Below, piece by piece: positions 1-10,415 of a DNA stretch of 64,000 nucleotides. The stretch comes from Gammaproteobacteria bacterium (GTDB lineage Bacteria > Pseudomonadota > Gammaproteobacteria > Pseudomonadales > Pseudohongiellaceae), in the NCBI GenBank assembly GCA_030682575.1, contig JAUXNX010000005.1, positions 1-64,000 on the forward strand, in the 5' to 3' direction. Both the position numbers and the translations under genes were made by a program. Position 1 is the first letter of the stretch. Each line of letters begins with the position of its first letter. The notes beneath the pieces are model-generated. The model searched no databases and was not told the origin of the DNA. It saw nothing but the letters and a program-made list of their open reading frames with translations.

Positions 1-84
1 CTGCAACAAACCAGCGACCTGACCGAAATCCGCCGCCTCAAACTGGCCATCGAGGCCCTGCGGCGCCCCCCCCAGGAAAGCTGA
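1..84 (+). CDS. dnaG: 3' end of an upstream gene, probably DNA primase
   Basis: Frame 1 is open from the left edge to a TGA at 82-84 and encodes a 27-residue helical, charged tail. Only this tail is visible, so the assignment rests on context: dnaG lies immediately upstream of rpoD in many Gammaproteobacteria as part of the macromolecular synthesis operon, and a charged helical C-terminus suits the DnaB-interacting end of primase. The sequence alone could not prove it. Confidence 0.4.
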   Translation: MQQTSDLTEIRRLKLAIEALRRPPQES

Positions 85-360
85 AACCCGCCGCCGCCAG
101 CCGTCTCCCCCGGCATTTTTCTCCCTGCATTTCAGCCGGAAACGCATGGCTTGGCTGGCTGGATACCCCCCTCACGGGTATAATCCGCCGCTTGCCCGAC
201 GCCAGCCCGGTCACGGCACCCGCAAAAACACCGCGTTTCAAGGCTTTCGCCGGCAGTTCACCACTACCGTTCCGACCTTGAATACCGGCTTGCAAGCCGC
301 CACAAATACCCGGGCTGCACAGGCCTTCCGCACAACCGCTGCTATTCCACAGGGGCCCCG

Positions 361-2262
<1,902 letters not shown>

Positions 2263-2285
2263 TTGTCGATTACATGCAGTGAACT

Positions 2286-2317
2286 AAAAAGGGCGCACCA
2301 CACTGCGCCTTTTTTTT
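2286..2317 (+). terminator. Intrinsic terminator of rpoD
   Basis: GGCGCA (2292-2297) pairs with TGCGCC (2304-2309) around a 6-nt loop. It is flanked by an A-run upstream that can extend the stem and an eight-T tract (2310-2317) downstream. It begins 24 bp after the rpoD stop. Confidence 0.9.
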
Positions 2318-2385
2318 CAATTCGAAAACGCCATGCTGTCATCACCAACACCATCACCACCTCGACGTCCGGAGATTGACCCAAC

Positions 2386-2811
2386 ATGCATCTGACCACA
2401 CACACCGACTACGCGCTCAGAGTGCTGATCTATACCGCCGCCGCGAACGAACCGGTCACCATCAGTCGAATATCCGACGCCTTCGGTATCTCCAAGGAAC
2501 ACCTCAGAAAGGTTGTCCACAGTCTTTCACAATTGGGCTACCTCACTACTACACAAGGTCGATATGGCGGCGTTCGGCTCGCACTGGACCCGGCCACCAT
2601 CAACATCAAGGACGTGGTGATGCAGTTCGAGAGTTCGAAAATAGTCGAGTGCTTTGACGAACAGACCAACACCTGCCCCATCCTCGGCATGTGCGGACTG
2701 AAAAAAGTCCTGTCCCTGGCTCACATCAGCTTCATGGACACACTGGGCCAATACCATCTCAGCGATTTTGTGAAGAACAATCCGCAATTGATCGCTTTCA
2801 GTCGTCAGTAA
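2386..2811 (+). CDS. nsrR: Rrf2-family regulator, NsrR-like nitric-oxide sensor
   Basis: This 141-residue Rrf2 protein has an N-terminal winged helix (TDYALRVLIYTAA..., recognition part ISKEHLRKVVHSLSQLGY, wing TQGRYGGVRLA). Three cysteines in the effector region (C-x7-C-x5-C within VECFDEQTNTCPILGMC) could bind an iron-sulfur cluster. NsrR proteins lose DNA binding when NO attacks the cluster. The spacing of the first two cysteines is longer than in E. coli NsrR, so NsrR-like is safer than a firm ortholog call. Directly downstream lie a truncated haemoglobin and a reductase behind an operator-like dyad, which strongly supports NO control. It follows the rpoD terminator and so has its own promoter. 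Confidence 0.85.
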   Translation: MHLTTHTDYALRVLIYTAAANEPVTISRISDAFGISKEHLRKVVHSLSQLGYLTTTQGRYGGVRLALDPATINIKDVVMQFESSKIVECFDEQTNTCPILGMCGLKKVLSLAHISFMDTLGQYHLSDFVKNNPQLIAFSRQ

Positions 2812-2837
2812 AACCTGCACAAACTCCGTGAAAGCCG

Positions 2838-2887
2838 TTGACCTGAATCCTTGTTTCGTTAATAATGCTTTTTACATACATCATTAA
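2838..2887 (+). promoter_or_regulatory. Sigma-70 promoter overlapped by an NsrR-like operator
   Basis: TTGACC (2838-2843), a 17-nt spacer and AATAAT (2861-2866) form a good promoter. The -10 box sits inside an inverted repeat, TTAATAATG (2859-2867) and CATCATTAA (2879-2887), matching at 8 of 9 positions across an 11-nt spacer. The AATGATG-like half sites resemble published NsrR sites. Repressor binding here would block the haemoglobin gene, which starts at 2900 after GGAG. That the neighbouring regulator binds here is inference. Confidence 0.7.
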
Positions 2888-2899
2888 CACGGAGTCAGC

Positions 2900-3256
2900 A
2901 TGAGCAGTGTATTCGAACGAATTGGCGGCGCCGCCGCAGTGGACGCCGCAGTGGATATTTTCTACCGACGCGTACTGGGTGACGACCTGATCAGTCACTT
3001 TTTTGATTCGGTGGACATGGATCGACAGATCGGCAAACAAAAAGCATTTCTCACCATGGCCTTCGGTGGACCGAACAGTTACACAGGCCAGGACATGCGG
3101 ACAGCCCACAAGCACATGCAACTGAAGGAGGAGCATTTCAATGCGGTGGCCGGACATCTGGCTGGCACGTTGCAGGAGCTGAATGTGGCAAAGGAAGATA
3201 TCGATGCCGTCATGGCAATTGCAGCCAGTACCCACGACGACGTCCTCAATCTCTGA
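2900..3256 (+). CDS. Group 1 truncated haemoglobin
   Basis: This 118-residue protein matches the short 2-on-2 globin family. It has the N-terminal FERIGGAAAVDAAVDIFYRRVL segment with the distal B10 tyrosine, the phenylalanine-rich turn LISHFFDSVD, and the proximal haem histidine in RTAHKHMQL. Group 1 truncated haemoglobins bind O2 and NO, and several act as NO dioxygenases giving nitrate. It has an operator-like dyad at its promoter and lies 16 bp ahead of a 2Fe-2S/FAD reductase that could re-reduce the haem. Together with the NsrR-like gene this makes a split alternative to flavohaemoglobin Hmp. Confidence 0.9.
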   Translation: MSSVFERIGGAAAVDAAVDIFYRRVLGDDLISHFFDSVDMDRQIGKQKAFLTMAFGGPNSYTGQDMRTAHKHMQLKEEHFNAVAGHLAGTLQELNVAKEDIDAVMAIAASTHDDVLNL

Positions 3257-3272
3257 TCGCGAGTAATCCTCC

Positions 3273-4292
3273 ATGCCAGCAGTCACATTCAATTCCGTCG
3301 CCTATCCGCTGCGGGAAAACGAAAGCGTGCTCGATTGTTTGACACGCCACGACCAGCGCATTCCCCATGCGTGCAAGTCAGGCGTATGTCAGGCATGCCT
3401 CATCAGATCAGTCGGTGGTGATGCCACACAGAATGCGAAAAAATCTCTCAAGCCCACACTCCAGGCACAAGGGTTCGCCCTGGCCTGCCAGTGGGTGCCG
3501 GAGGCAAGTGTGGAGGTCAGTCTGCCAGCCCTGGAAGAGTGCTCTGTCACGGTGACCATTCGCAGCATCGAGCCGCTGAATCACAGAGTCGTCCAGCTCA
3601 CGCTTGTGCCCTGTGATGCCAGTGCGATGTTCGACTACTTTCCAGGTCAGTACCTCACGATGACCAACCCGGGCGGCATCAGTCGCAGCTACTCCATCGC
3701 CAACAATTATGCTGTAGATGGTTATATTGAACTGCACATTCAACATATGCCGCACGGGGTCTTCACGAACTGGTTGTTCTCTGCAGCCAAGCCCGGGGAG
3801 ATCATGCATGTGCGCGGTCCTGCGGGCAGTTGCTTCCATATCAATCCCGAACTGGAAGACTATCCAATCCTGTTGGCGGGAACCGGCACAGGACTGGCCC
3901 CTTTGTATGGGATTGCCCAAGAGGCATTGCGACAAGATCACCAAGGCCCCATTCACCTGTTCCATGGTGGCGTCGCTGCCCGAGACCTGTATCTTGCAGA
4001 ATCGTTGCAAGCACTGGCGGATGCCAACCCCGGTTTCCACTACCACGCGTCCTGCATTAACGCCACGCAGGAAGAGACTCTGGCATTCCCGGGTGCACTC
4101 GAAACCGGCAAGTTGGATGAGGTGATCCTGCGACACCTGCCCAGGGAAACCATCGGTCAGGCGCGAGTCTATCTATGCGGAGCTCCGGAGCTGGTGCATC
4201 TGCTGCGCAAGAAGATATTCCTGCAGGGCGCCAGGTCCGGCAATATCTACTGCGATCCCTTCATCGAACGTCCTGTCGAGAAGGCTGCCTGA
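3273..4292 (+). CDS. 2Fe-2S ferredoxin/FAD/NAD reductase (haemoglobin or oxygenase reductase type)
   Basis: In this 339-residue protein an N-terminal plant-type ferredoxin domain (C-x4-C-x2-C in HACKSGVCQACL, fourth cysteine in LACQW) precedes a ferredoxin-NADP-reductase module. That module has the FAD motif RSYSIAN and the nucleotide-binding GTGTGLAPL, and a CGAPE near the C-terminus. The domain order is that of oxygenase reductases such as BenC. Its tight spacing to the truncated haemoglobin suggests electron transfer from NAD(P)H to that globin in NO detoxification. The substrate partner is inferred from position only. Confidence 0.88.
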   Translation: MPAVTFNSVAYPLRENESVLDCLTRHDQRIPHACKSGVCQACLIRSVGGDATQNAKKSLKPTLQAQGFALACQWVPEASVEVSLPALEECSVTVTIRSIEPLNHRVVQLTLVPCDASAMFDYFPGQYLTMTNPGGISRSYSIANNYAVDGYIELHIQHMPHGVFTNWLFSAAKPGEIMHVRGPAGSCFHINPELEDYPILLAGTGTGLAPLYGIAQEALRQDHQGPIHLFHGGVAARDLYLAESLQALADANPGFHYHASCINATQEETLAFPGALETGKLDEVILRHLPRETIGQARVYLCGAPELVHLLRKKIFLQGARSGNIYCDPFIERPVEKAA

Positions 4293-4351
4293 CTTTAATT
4301 GCGTATTGTCACAGGGGCCGCAGACGGATAGCGCGGCATTCTGCGTAACAG

Positions 4352-4380
4352 ACAGCAGGCAAACTCTCTGCCTGTTCTTT
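4352..4380 (+). terminator. Probable terminator after the haemoglobin-reductase unit
   Basis: CAGGCA (4356-4361) and TGCCTG (4369-4374) form a hairpin with a 7-nt loop, followed by TTCTTT. The T tract is short, so efficiency is uncertain. It separates the NO unit from the exporter operon starting at 4398. Confidence 0.5.
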
Positions 4381-4397
4381 CTGGAAAGGAAATACGC

Positions 4398-5756
4398 ATG
4401 AAGTCTCCGCAGGACGCCACGGCAGAGTCACAGAACTCTCCCCTTATCAATCCCCGTCGGCGCCAGAAACGCTCATCACGTTGGATCATGGCAGCGCTGG
4501 TCGTCCTCGCCATATACGGTTGGTACTACTATCAGAGCCGCGGCGATGGCGAGGAGCAGAATCAGCCCCTGCTGGTGACGGTGGAGATCGGCAACATCGA
4601 GAACACCATTTCCTCTGCGGGCAGCCTGAAACCCAGCGTCTATGTTGATGTCGGCGCGCAGGTATCAGGTCAGCTGGAAAAAATCCATGTCGAGGTCGGC
4701 GACAAGGTGGAGGCCAACCAACAGCTGGCAGAAATTGATGCACGTACGCAGGAGAGCCGTGTGGCAGCCAGCCGCTCCGCGCTTGAGGCATTGGAGGCAC
4801 AGATCGGTTCCCGGCAGGCCAGCCTCGACCTCGCCCGGTCCAATGCCGAGCGCCAGCAACGCCTCATGAAGGCAAATGCCACCAGCCAACAGGACTACGA
4901 TACCGCCATGTCCAACCTGGCAGGGGCAGAGTCCAACCTGACTCAGTTGCAGAAGCAGATCGCCCAGAGCAGGTCGACCCTGTCCTCGGAAGAGACCCAA
5001 CTCGAATTCACGCGCATCTACGCTCCGATTGCCGGCACGGTGGTATCCATCGCCATGAATGAGGGACGCACTCTGAACGCCTCACAGCAGGCACCGACCA
5101 TCATGCGCATTGCCGATCTCTCCACCATGACGGTCGAGACCGGCATTTCCGAGGCGGATATCGGCAATCTCAAGATCGGCATGGACATCTATTTCACCAC
5201 GCTCAGCGGCGGGAGTCGGCGCTGGTTCGGCAAGTTGCGGCAGATACTGCCCACGCCGGTGATCGAAAACAATGTGGTGCTCTATACAGGTCTGTTCGAC
5301 GTCGACAACTCCGATGGCAGTCTGTTGCCGGAGATGACCGCGCAAGTGTTCTTCATCACCGCCTCTGCACGCGATGTGTTGACTGTTCCCGTCGGCGCAC
5401 TGACGTTTGGTGAGCCTGGCGCCCGACCCGGCGCTACATCAGGCGCGGCACCGACGAACCGCCCCGCCGCCGGAACTTCGGGGGCGAATCCGGGTGCTCC
5501 GAACCGCCGACCAGCCACGCTGATGGGCGATACGCCAGCCCGGCGCCCCGCCACAGTGACTGTGGTTGCTGCCGACGGCACGCAGCAGCAACGGGAAGTG
5601 GTTATTGGCGTCACCAGCAGGGTGAGCGCCGAAGTCATCTCGGGTTTGCAGGCTGGTGAACAGGTGGTGGCGGGCATCATGCAGAGCGCTGCTTCCGCAA
5701 ACCAATCGCGCCAGGGGTTCAGCCCGGTCGGCGGTTTCGGAGGAGCTTTCCGATGA
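4398..5756 (+). CDS. macA: MacA-like periplasmic adaptor subunit
   Basis: This 452-residue membrane-fusion protein begins with one N-terminal membrane anchor (WIMAALVVLAIYGWYYYQ, about residues 30-47). Next come a lipoyl half-motif (VGAQVSGQLEKIHVEVGDKV), a long alpha-hairpin coiled coil (about 120-200), the second lipoyl half (IYAPIAGTVVSI) and a beta-barrel domain. It links the inner-membrane ABC pump to an outer-membrane channel. A Pro/Ala/Gly-rich insertion (about residues 338-385, rich in RPAA and NPGAP) precedes the last beta domain and is unusual. It overlaps macB by ATGA, so the two are translationally coupled. Confidence 0.9.
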   Translation: MKSPQDATAESQNSPLINPRRRQKRSSRWIMAALVVLAIYGWYYYQSRGDGEEQNQPLLVTVEIGNIENTISSAGSLKPSVYVDVGAQVSGQLEKIHVEVGDKVEANQQLAEIDARTQESRVAASRSALEALEAQIGSRQASLDLARSNAERQQRLMKANATSQQDYDTAMSNLAGAESNLTQLQKQIAQSRSTLSSEETQLEFTRIYAPIAGTVVSIAMNEGRTLNASQQAPTIMRIADLSTMTVETGISEADIGNLKIGMDIYFTTLSGGSRRWFGKLRQILPTPVIENNVVLYTGLFDVDNSDGSLLPEMTAQVFFITASARDVLTVPVGALTFGEPGARPGATSGAAPTNRPAAGTSGANPGAPNRRPATLMGDTPARRPATVTVVAADGTQQQREVVIGVTSRVSAEVISGLQAGEQVVAGIMQSAASANQSRQGFSPVGGFGGAFR

Positions 5757-7792
5757 GTGCAGTCGCGCTGGACAGCGGGGTGCCGCGCGGCGTCAGCGGT
5801 TCCGGCGCGCGTTCCCGGGCGGCCGAAAGCGCCGACAATATCCCTGTTATCGAGCTGCGGAATATTACCCGTACCTTTGTCACTTCCGGCGGCGTGGAAG
5901 TCCGAGCGCTGCGAGGGGTCGATTTGAAGATCCACATCGGCGAGTTCATTGCGATTGTGGGCCAATCCGGTTCCGGCAAGTCCACGATGATGAATATCCT
6001 CGGCTGTCTCGACAAGGCGACCAGTGGCACTTATCTGTTTGCCGGGCGAAACATTCGCAATTTCGAACCTGACGATCTGGCCTGGCTGCGCCGCGAGGGT
6101 TTCGGCTTCGTGTTCCAGAGCTACAACCTGCTGCCCCACTCTACCGCCATTCAGAATGTGGAGATTCCTGCCATTTACGCCGGATACTCGGCAGAAGAAC
6201 GACGCATCCGCGCCGAAGCACTGCTGACCTCCCTCGGTATCGGCGACCGCATGGATCACCGTCCCAGCCAATTGTCCGGAGGGCAACAGCAACGCGTGTC
6301 CATCGCCCGGGCGCTGATGAACGGGGGCAACATCATTCTCGCCGATGAGCCGACCGGCGCGCTGGATTCACAAAGCGGCGCCGAAGTCGTGACTCTTCTC
6401 AAGAACCTCGCTCGCCAGGGACACACCGTCATCATCATCACGCACGACCCTGCGCTGGCCGAGCATGCCGACCGAGTCGTGGAGTTCCGCGACGGCCAGG
6501 TCATCAGTGATCGCAGAACGGTGGATGAAGAGCTACCCGCACCGGGTAACACCAGATTACGTGACATGTTCCTGAATCGCCGCATCGCCTCGCCCCTGGT
6601 CGGCATCGGTGAGGCAATCAGGATGGCCATGAGCTCGCTCACGTCGAATGTCTTCAGGACGTTTCTGACGCTGCTGGGTATTGTGATCGGAGTCGCCTCG
6701 GTCGTGGCAATGATGGCCATCGGGCAAGGGGCCAGTCAGATGATCGTGGATCAGATCAGCTCCATCGGTACCAACATGCTCACTCTGCAACCAGCACGCA
6801 TCGAGGGTCAACGCGGCCCCTCGCCGTCTACTCTTACATTCGACGATGCCGATGCAATTACGGAGAACGTGCCGAATGTCATTGCCACTCTGGCGGAGAT
6901 ACAGGGCAGCTACACGGTGCGTTATGGACGACAGGACTACTCCAGCACTGTCACGGCCAATTCCGCGAACATGCCCGAGATCCGCAACTGGCCGCTCTCC
7001 CAGGGCGTGTACTTCACTCGCGAGGACAGCGACCGCTACACGGCGGTGGCAGTGCTGGGGGCGACCGTGGCCGACAGGATGTTTCCCGATGGTGGCAATC
7101 CGCTCGGCGAATACATCCTGATTCGCAACGTGCCGTTCCAGGTGATCGGCGTGCTCACCCGCAAGGGAGGTTCGGGTTTCGGTGGCTCCGATCAGGACGA
7201 TGCCGTCTTCGTCCCTCTCAAGACCGGTGCTTTGCGCTTGTTCGGCCAGCAGTTCGCCCGCTCCATCTCGGTGGCTGTTGAGGATATCTCCCGCATCAGT
7301 GAAACCGAAAACACCCTGGTCGAATTCATGACTGTGCGTCATGGCACCCAGGACTTCCGCGTCTTCAACAGCGCAGAACTGCTCGACACCGTATCTGCCT
7401 CACAGGCCACCTTCACCATGCTGCTTGGCGCCATCGGCGCGATCTCGCTGGTAGTAGGCGGCATCGGCGTGATGAACATCATGCTGGTGTCGGTCACCGA
7501 GCGCACGCGCGAAATCGGCATTCGGATGGCGACCGGCGCGCGGCAATCCGACATTCTTTCCCAGTTCCTGTCGGAGGCCATCGTGGTCTCTGCAGTCGGT
7601 GGCGTCCTCGGTATCGCCGTTGGCATCGGCATTGGCCTGCTGCTCAGAGTGGTCGGTGCGCCCGTTGAATTCACAACCGCGCCGATCGTAGTGGCATTTT
7701 GCTGCGCTGCCGGCATCGGCCTCATTTTCGGATTCACGCCGGCGCGCAAGGCTGCCCGTCTGGATCCGGTTGTTGCTCTTGCCAACGAATAG
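5753..7792 (+). CDS. macB: MacB-like ABC transporter, fused ATPase and permease
   Basis: This 679-residue protein has the ATPase first: Walker A GQSGSGKST, Q-loop VFQSYNLLPH, signature LSGGQQQR, Walker B IILADEPTGALD and an H-loop ITHD. A MacB-type permease follows, with one transmembrane helix near residue 300, a large periplasmic domain and three C-terminal helices including GGIGVMNIMLVSVTERTREIG. MacB pumps use mechanotransmission to drive periplasmic substrates through a TolC-type channel. An N-terminal extension of about 30 residues precedes the ATPase. Substrate (macrolide, peptide, siderophore or lipid-like) cannot be told from sequence. Confidence 0.93.
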   Translation: MSAVALDSGVPRGVSGSGARSRAAESADNIPVIELRNITRTFVTSGGVEVRALRGVDLKIHIGEFIAIVGQSGSGKSTMMNILGCLDKATSGTYLFAGRNIRNFEPDDLAWLRREGFGFVFQSYNLLPHSTAIQNVEIPAIYAGYSAEERRIRAEALLTSLGIGDRMDHRPSQLSGGQQQRVSIARALMNGGNIILADEPTGALDSQSGAEVVTLLKNLARQGHTVIIITHDPALAEHADRVVEFRDGQVISDRRTVDEELPAPGNTRLRDMFLNRRIASPLVGIGEAIRMAMSSLTSNVFRTFLTLLGIVIGVASVVAMMAIGQGASQMIVDQISSIGTNMLTLQPARIEGQRGPSPSTLTFDDADAITENVPNVIATLAEIQGSYTVRYGRQDYSSTVTANSANMPEIRNWPLSQGVYFTREDSDRYTAVAVLGATVADRMFPDGGNPLGEYILIRNVPFQVIGVLTRKGGSGFGGSDQDDAVFVPLKTGALRLFGQQFARSISVAVEDISRISETENTLVEFMTVRHGTQDFRVFNSAELLDTVSASQATFTMLLGAIGAISLVVGGIGVMNIMLVSVTERTREIGIRMATGARQSDILSQFLSEAIVVSAVGGVLGIAVGIGIGLLLRVVGAPVEFTTAPIVVAFCCAAGIGLIFGFTPARKAARLDPVVALANE

Positions 7793-7804
7793 GAATATGC
7801 ACAC

Positions 7805-9232
7805 ATGAGTTCCATCAATCAGACATTCTCCGCTGTCGCTGTCGCGCTGCTCCTGCTTGCCATGACGGGCTGCGCGCTGCAGAGCCCGGTTCCCGCACTG
7901 GAGGCTGACGACTTGCCTGCGACGTTCACGACGCGCTCCGACACCAACGACATCACATGGCCCGAAAGCGACTGGTGGCAGAACTTTGGTGATGCCGAGC
8001 TGACCTCGTTGGTCGAGCAGGTGCAGGCGGGCAACCTGGATCTGGCCAACAATCAGCGCAATCTGCTGGCGGCCCAGATCGCTTTGCGTGAGGCGGGATT
8101 CAATCTGCTGCCCCGCGCCAGTCTGACGGTGGGCACTGACGCCACTTACCGGCAGAGCCGCATCGACGGCGTGCGGGAAAGCAACAATGCCGACTCTCCC
8201 TTCGCGCTGACGGCGGCGATCAGTTACACCGACATCCTCAGCAAACCGGCCATCTACACGCAGGCCCTGGCCGACTACGATTCCCGAGCAGCCCAGACGG
8301 CCGACGTGACCCTGACCACGTTGGGCACCTCCGCCTCCACCTATTTCCAGTTGCTGTTGACCCGCGACAAACTCACGGCTGCCGCGCAGAACGTCAGCAA
8401 TGCGCAGGCGATCAGTGAGATTGCCGACGCCAGAGTAGAGGCCGGCGTGGCAGTGCCCATCGAAGCGCTGCAGCAGCGCATCGCTCTGCAGCGGGAGCTG
8501 GCCAACCAGCGCGCTCTGCAACAGAGCGATCTCGCCGCCCGTGCCTCTCTGGCGCTGCTGACCGGACAGAACGTGCAGGGCTTGAATCTGAGCGGACAGA
8601 CCTTGCAGCCCATCGAGGCGCCGCAAGTACAACCCGGCCTGCCTTCGGAACTGCTTTTGCGACGTCCCGATCTCGTGCAGGCAGAGGCTCAGCTGCGCAG
8701 CGCCGTGGCCGGTGTGGACATTGCCCGCAGCGATTACTTTCCCAGCATCTCGCTCACCGGCAGTCTGAATGCCAGCAGTACCTCGCTCTCGGAACTTGTC
8801 GCGGCACCCGACCTGTTCATCAATTCCGCTGCGACCATCGTGCAGACACTGCTCGATACGGGCCAGCGCTCGCGCACGTTGGAGCGCTCGCGACTGACGA
8901 TGGAGAACAGTCTTGCGACCTACCGTCGTACGGTGCTTGCCGCCTTCAATGAAGTGGAAGTCCTGCTGAGTGCAATGCAACTGCAGCAGGAACAGGTAGA
9001 CGTGGCACTCCAGAACCTCGGCGCGGCAGAGGAATCGTTCCGCATCGCCCAGGTCCGCTACGAGGAGGGCGTGAGTGACTTCCTCACCGTGCTTACTACG
9101 CAGAACACGCTGTTCTCCAGCCGCAACGCGTACCTGGATGCGAAGCTGCAGCAACTGAATACCGTCATCAGTCTGTATCAGGCGCTGGGGGGCGGCTGGC
9201 AGGCGTCGGATATCGAGCGCCTCAATCCCTGA
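7805..9232 (+). CDS. Outer-membrane efflux lipoprotein, NodT/TolC family
   Basis: In this 475-residue protein an N-terminal lipoprotein signal ends in a lipobox, LLLAMTGC, so the mature protein is lipid-anchored. The body has the two repeated outer-membrane efflux domains: WWQNFGDAELTSLVEQ at the start, RPDLVQAEAQLRSAVAGVDIARSDYFPSISLTG in the second repeat, and a C-terminal VRYEEGVSDFLTVLTTQNTLFSSRN. It forms the trimeric outer-membrane exit duct for the MacAB-type pump. It starts 12 bp after macB, so the three genes form one operon. Confidence 0.92.
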   Translation: MSSINQTFSAVAVALLLLAMTGCALQSPVPALEADDLPATFTTRSDTNDITWPESDWWQNFGDAELTSLVEQVQAGNLDLANNQRNLLAAQIALREAGFNLLPRASLTVGTDATYRQSRIDGVRESNNADSPFALTAAISYTDILSKPAIYTQALADYDSRAAQTADVTLTTLGTSASTYFQLLLTRDKLTAAAQNVSNAQAISEIADARVEAGVAVPIEALQQRIALQRELANQRALQQSDLAARASLALLTGQNVQGLNLSGQTLQPIEAPQVQPGLPSELLLRRPDLVQAEAQLRSAVAGVDIARSDYFPSISLTGSLNASSTSLSELVAAPDLFINSAATIVQTLLDTGQRSRTLERSRLTMENSLATYRRTVLAAFNEVEVLLSAMQLQQEQVDVALQNLGAAEESFRIAQVRYEEGVSDFLTVLTTQNTLFSSRNAYLDAKLQQLNTVISLYQALGGGWQASDIERLNP

Positions 9233-9323
9233 GGCTCGATGACATCGAATTCATTTGCCCACCTGTGCCCAAACAAGCCATGCTTCACACTGCATGAGCA
9301 ACCACAGACATAGAACATCTACC

Positions 9324-10415
9324 ATGAAACAGGAATTGCAGGGCATCGGCCTGCTCGGCGGCGTCGCGCTTGCAGTCTGCGCCACGGCGCTGGGGGTATT
9401 TCTGGGCTGGTCTGCGGTCGACCAATGGCTGCTCCTGGCCCTGTTGTTGTGGGGATTCGTGTGCCAGCAAAGCCTGCGACGACACGACCTGAATCGTTTC
9501 ACACTCGACGCCGACGCCTATCCCGATCTTGGTCTCGCAAATCGGCTCACGCTGCTGCGCGGCTGGTTGATCGCGGCCACCGGCGGTTTTCTCCTTCTGC
9601 CTGCAGACGCAAGCTGGATCGCCTGGATTCCCGCCGCGCTGTATTCCATAGCGGCCATTCTCGATCGTGTCGACGGCTTCGTGGCACGTCGCACTGCGCG
9701 AACGAGTGTCCTCGGCAACCAACTTGATACCGTGTTCGATGCACTCGGTCTGCTTGTCGCGCCGCTGCTGGCTGTGAGCTACGGAAAAGTGCACTGGAGC
9801 TATCTCTTCGTCAGCATCGCGTATTACTGCTTCGTGTGGGGGCTGCACTGGCGTCGTACTCATGAGCTGCCGGTATACCCACTTGCACCGAGCAAGTTGC
9901 GTCGCGCGCTCGCGGGATTTCAAATGGGGTACGTGGCTGTTGTTCTATGGCCACCCTTTGATGCACACATCACTGTCATGGCCGGGTTCGGTTTCATGGT
10001 GCCGTTGTTGATCGGATTTGTCGTGGATTGGCTCGTAGTTAGTGGACGAATCGATGCCGCGCAGCCGACAACCATGTCAGTCTTTGCACGACTCACCACG
10101 CTGAGTGAAAGCATTCTGCAGCCCATATTACGACTGTTGATAATGATGACGTTGTTGTATGTGGTGATGGGTAACGACTCACCTCTCGCCATTCCAGTGC
10201 TGATCGCTGCAACTCTTGTGTTGCTCGGGCTGGGTGGTCGCATCGCCGCGCTCGCGCTGCTGATGTTGTTGGCGTGGCAGTTTCCAGGAGACACTCCAGA
10301 TGTTTTCGGGACCCTCGCACTCTACAGCGCCATCGGCGTGCTGCTGCTCGGTTGTGGTCGCTTCAGTCTGTGGCAATGGGATGATCTGTGGGTCAACCGC
10401 CAGGATGGTGCCTGA
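9324..10415 (+). CDS. CDP-alcohol phosphatidyltransferase family protein
   Basis: About 363 residues with several hydrophobic helices carry the complete family signature DG-x2-AR-x8-G-x3-D-x3-D, seen as DGFVARR...GNQLDTVFD. Such enzymes transfer a phospho-alcohol from a CDP-linked donor to a second alcohol in the membrane. I chose the ATG at 9324, which opens the hydrophobic N-terminus. In-frame ATGs at 9255 and 9294 exist but add a hydrophilic stretch. Its stop overlaps the next gene's start (TGATG), so the two are coupled. The substrate is unknown. The surrounding pterin/flavin-like and glycosyltransferase genes suggest an unusual lipid headgroup, which is inference. Confidence 0.85.
   Translation: MKQELQGIGLLGGVALAVCATALGVFLGWSAVDQWLLLALLLWGFVCQQSLRRHDLNRFTLDADAYPDLGLANRLTLLRGWLIAATGGFLLLPADASWIAWIPAALYSIAAILDRVDGFVARRTARTSVLGNQLDTVFDALGLLVAPLLAVSYGKVHWSYLFVSIAYYCFVWGLHWRRTHELPVYPLAPSKLRRALAGFQMGYVAVVLWPPFDAHITVMAGFGFMVPLLIGFVVDWLVVSGRIDAAQPTTMSVFARLTTLSESILQPILRLLIMMTLLYVVMGNDSPLAIPVLIAATLVLLGLGGRIAALALLMLLAWQFPGDTPDVFGTLALYSAIGVLLLGCGRFSLWQWDDLWVNRQDGA

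Noticed and set aside
7400-9154. 584-codon open frame antisense to the MacB end and efflux lipoprotein
   Set aside because: Shadow frame. It starts inside one gene and has no ribosome-binding site.
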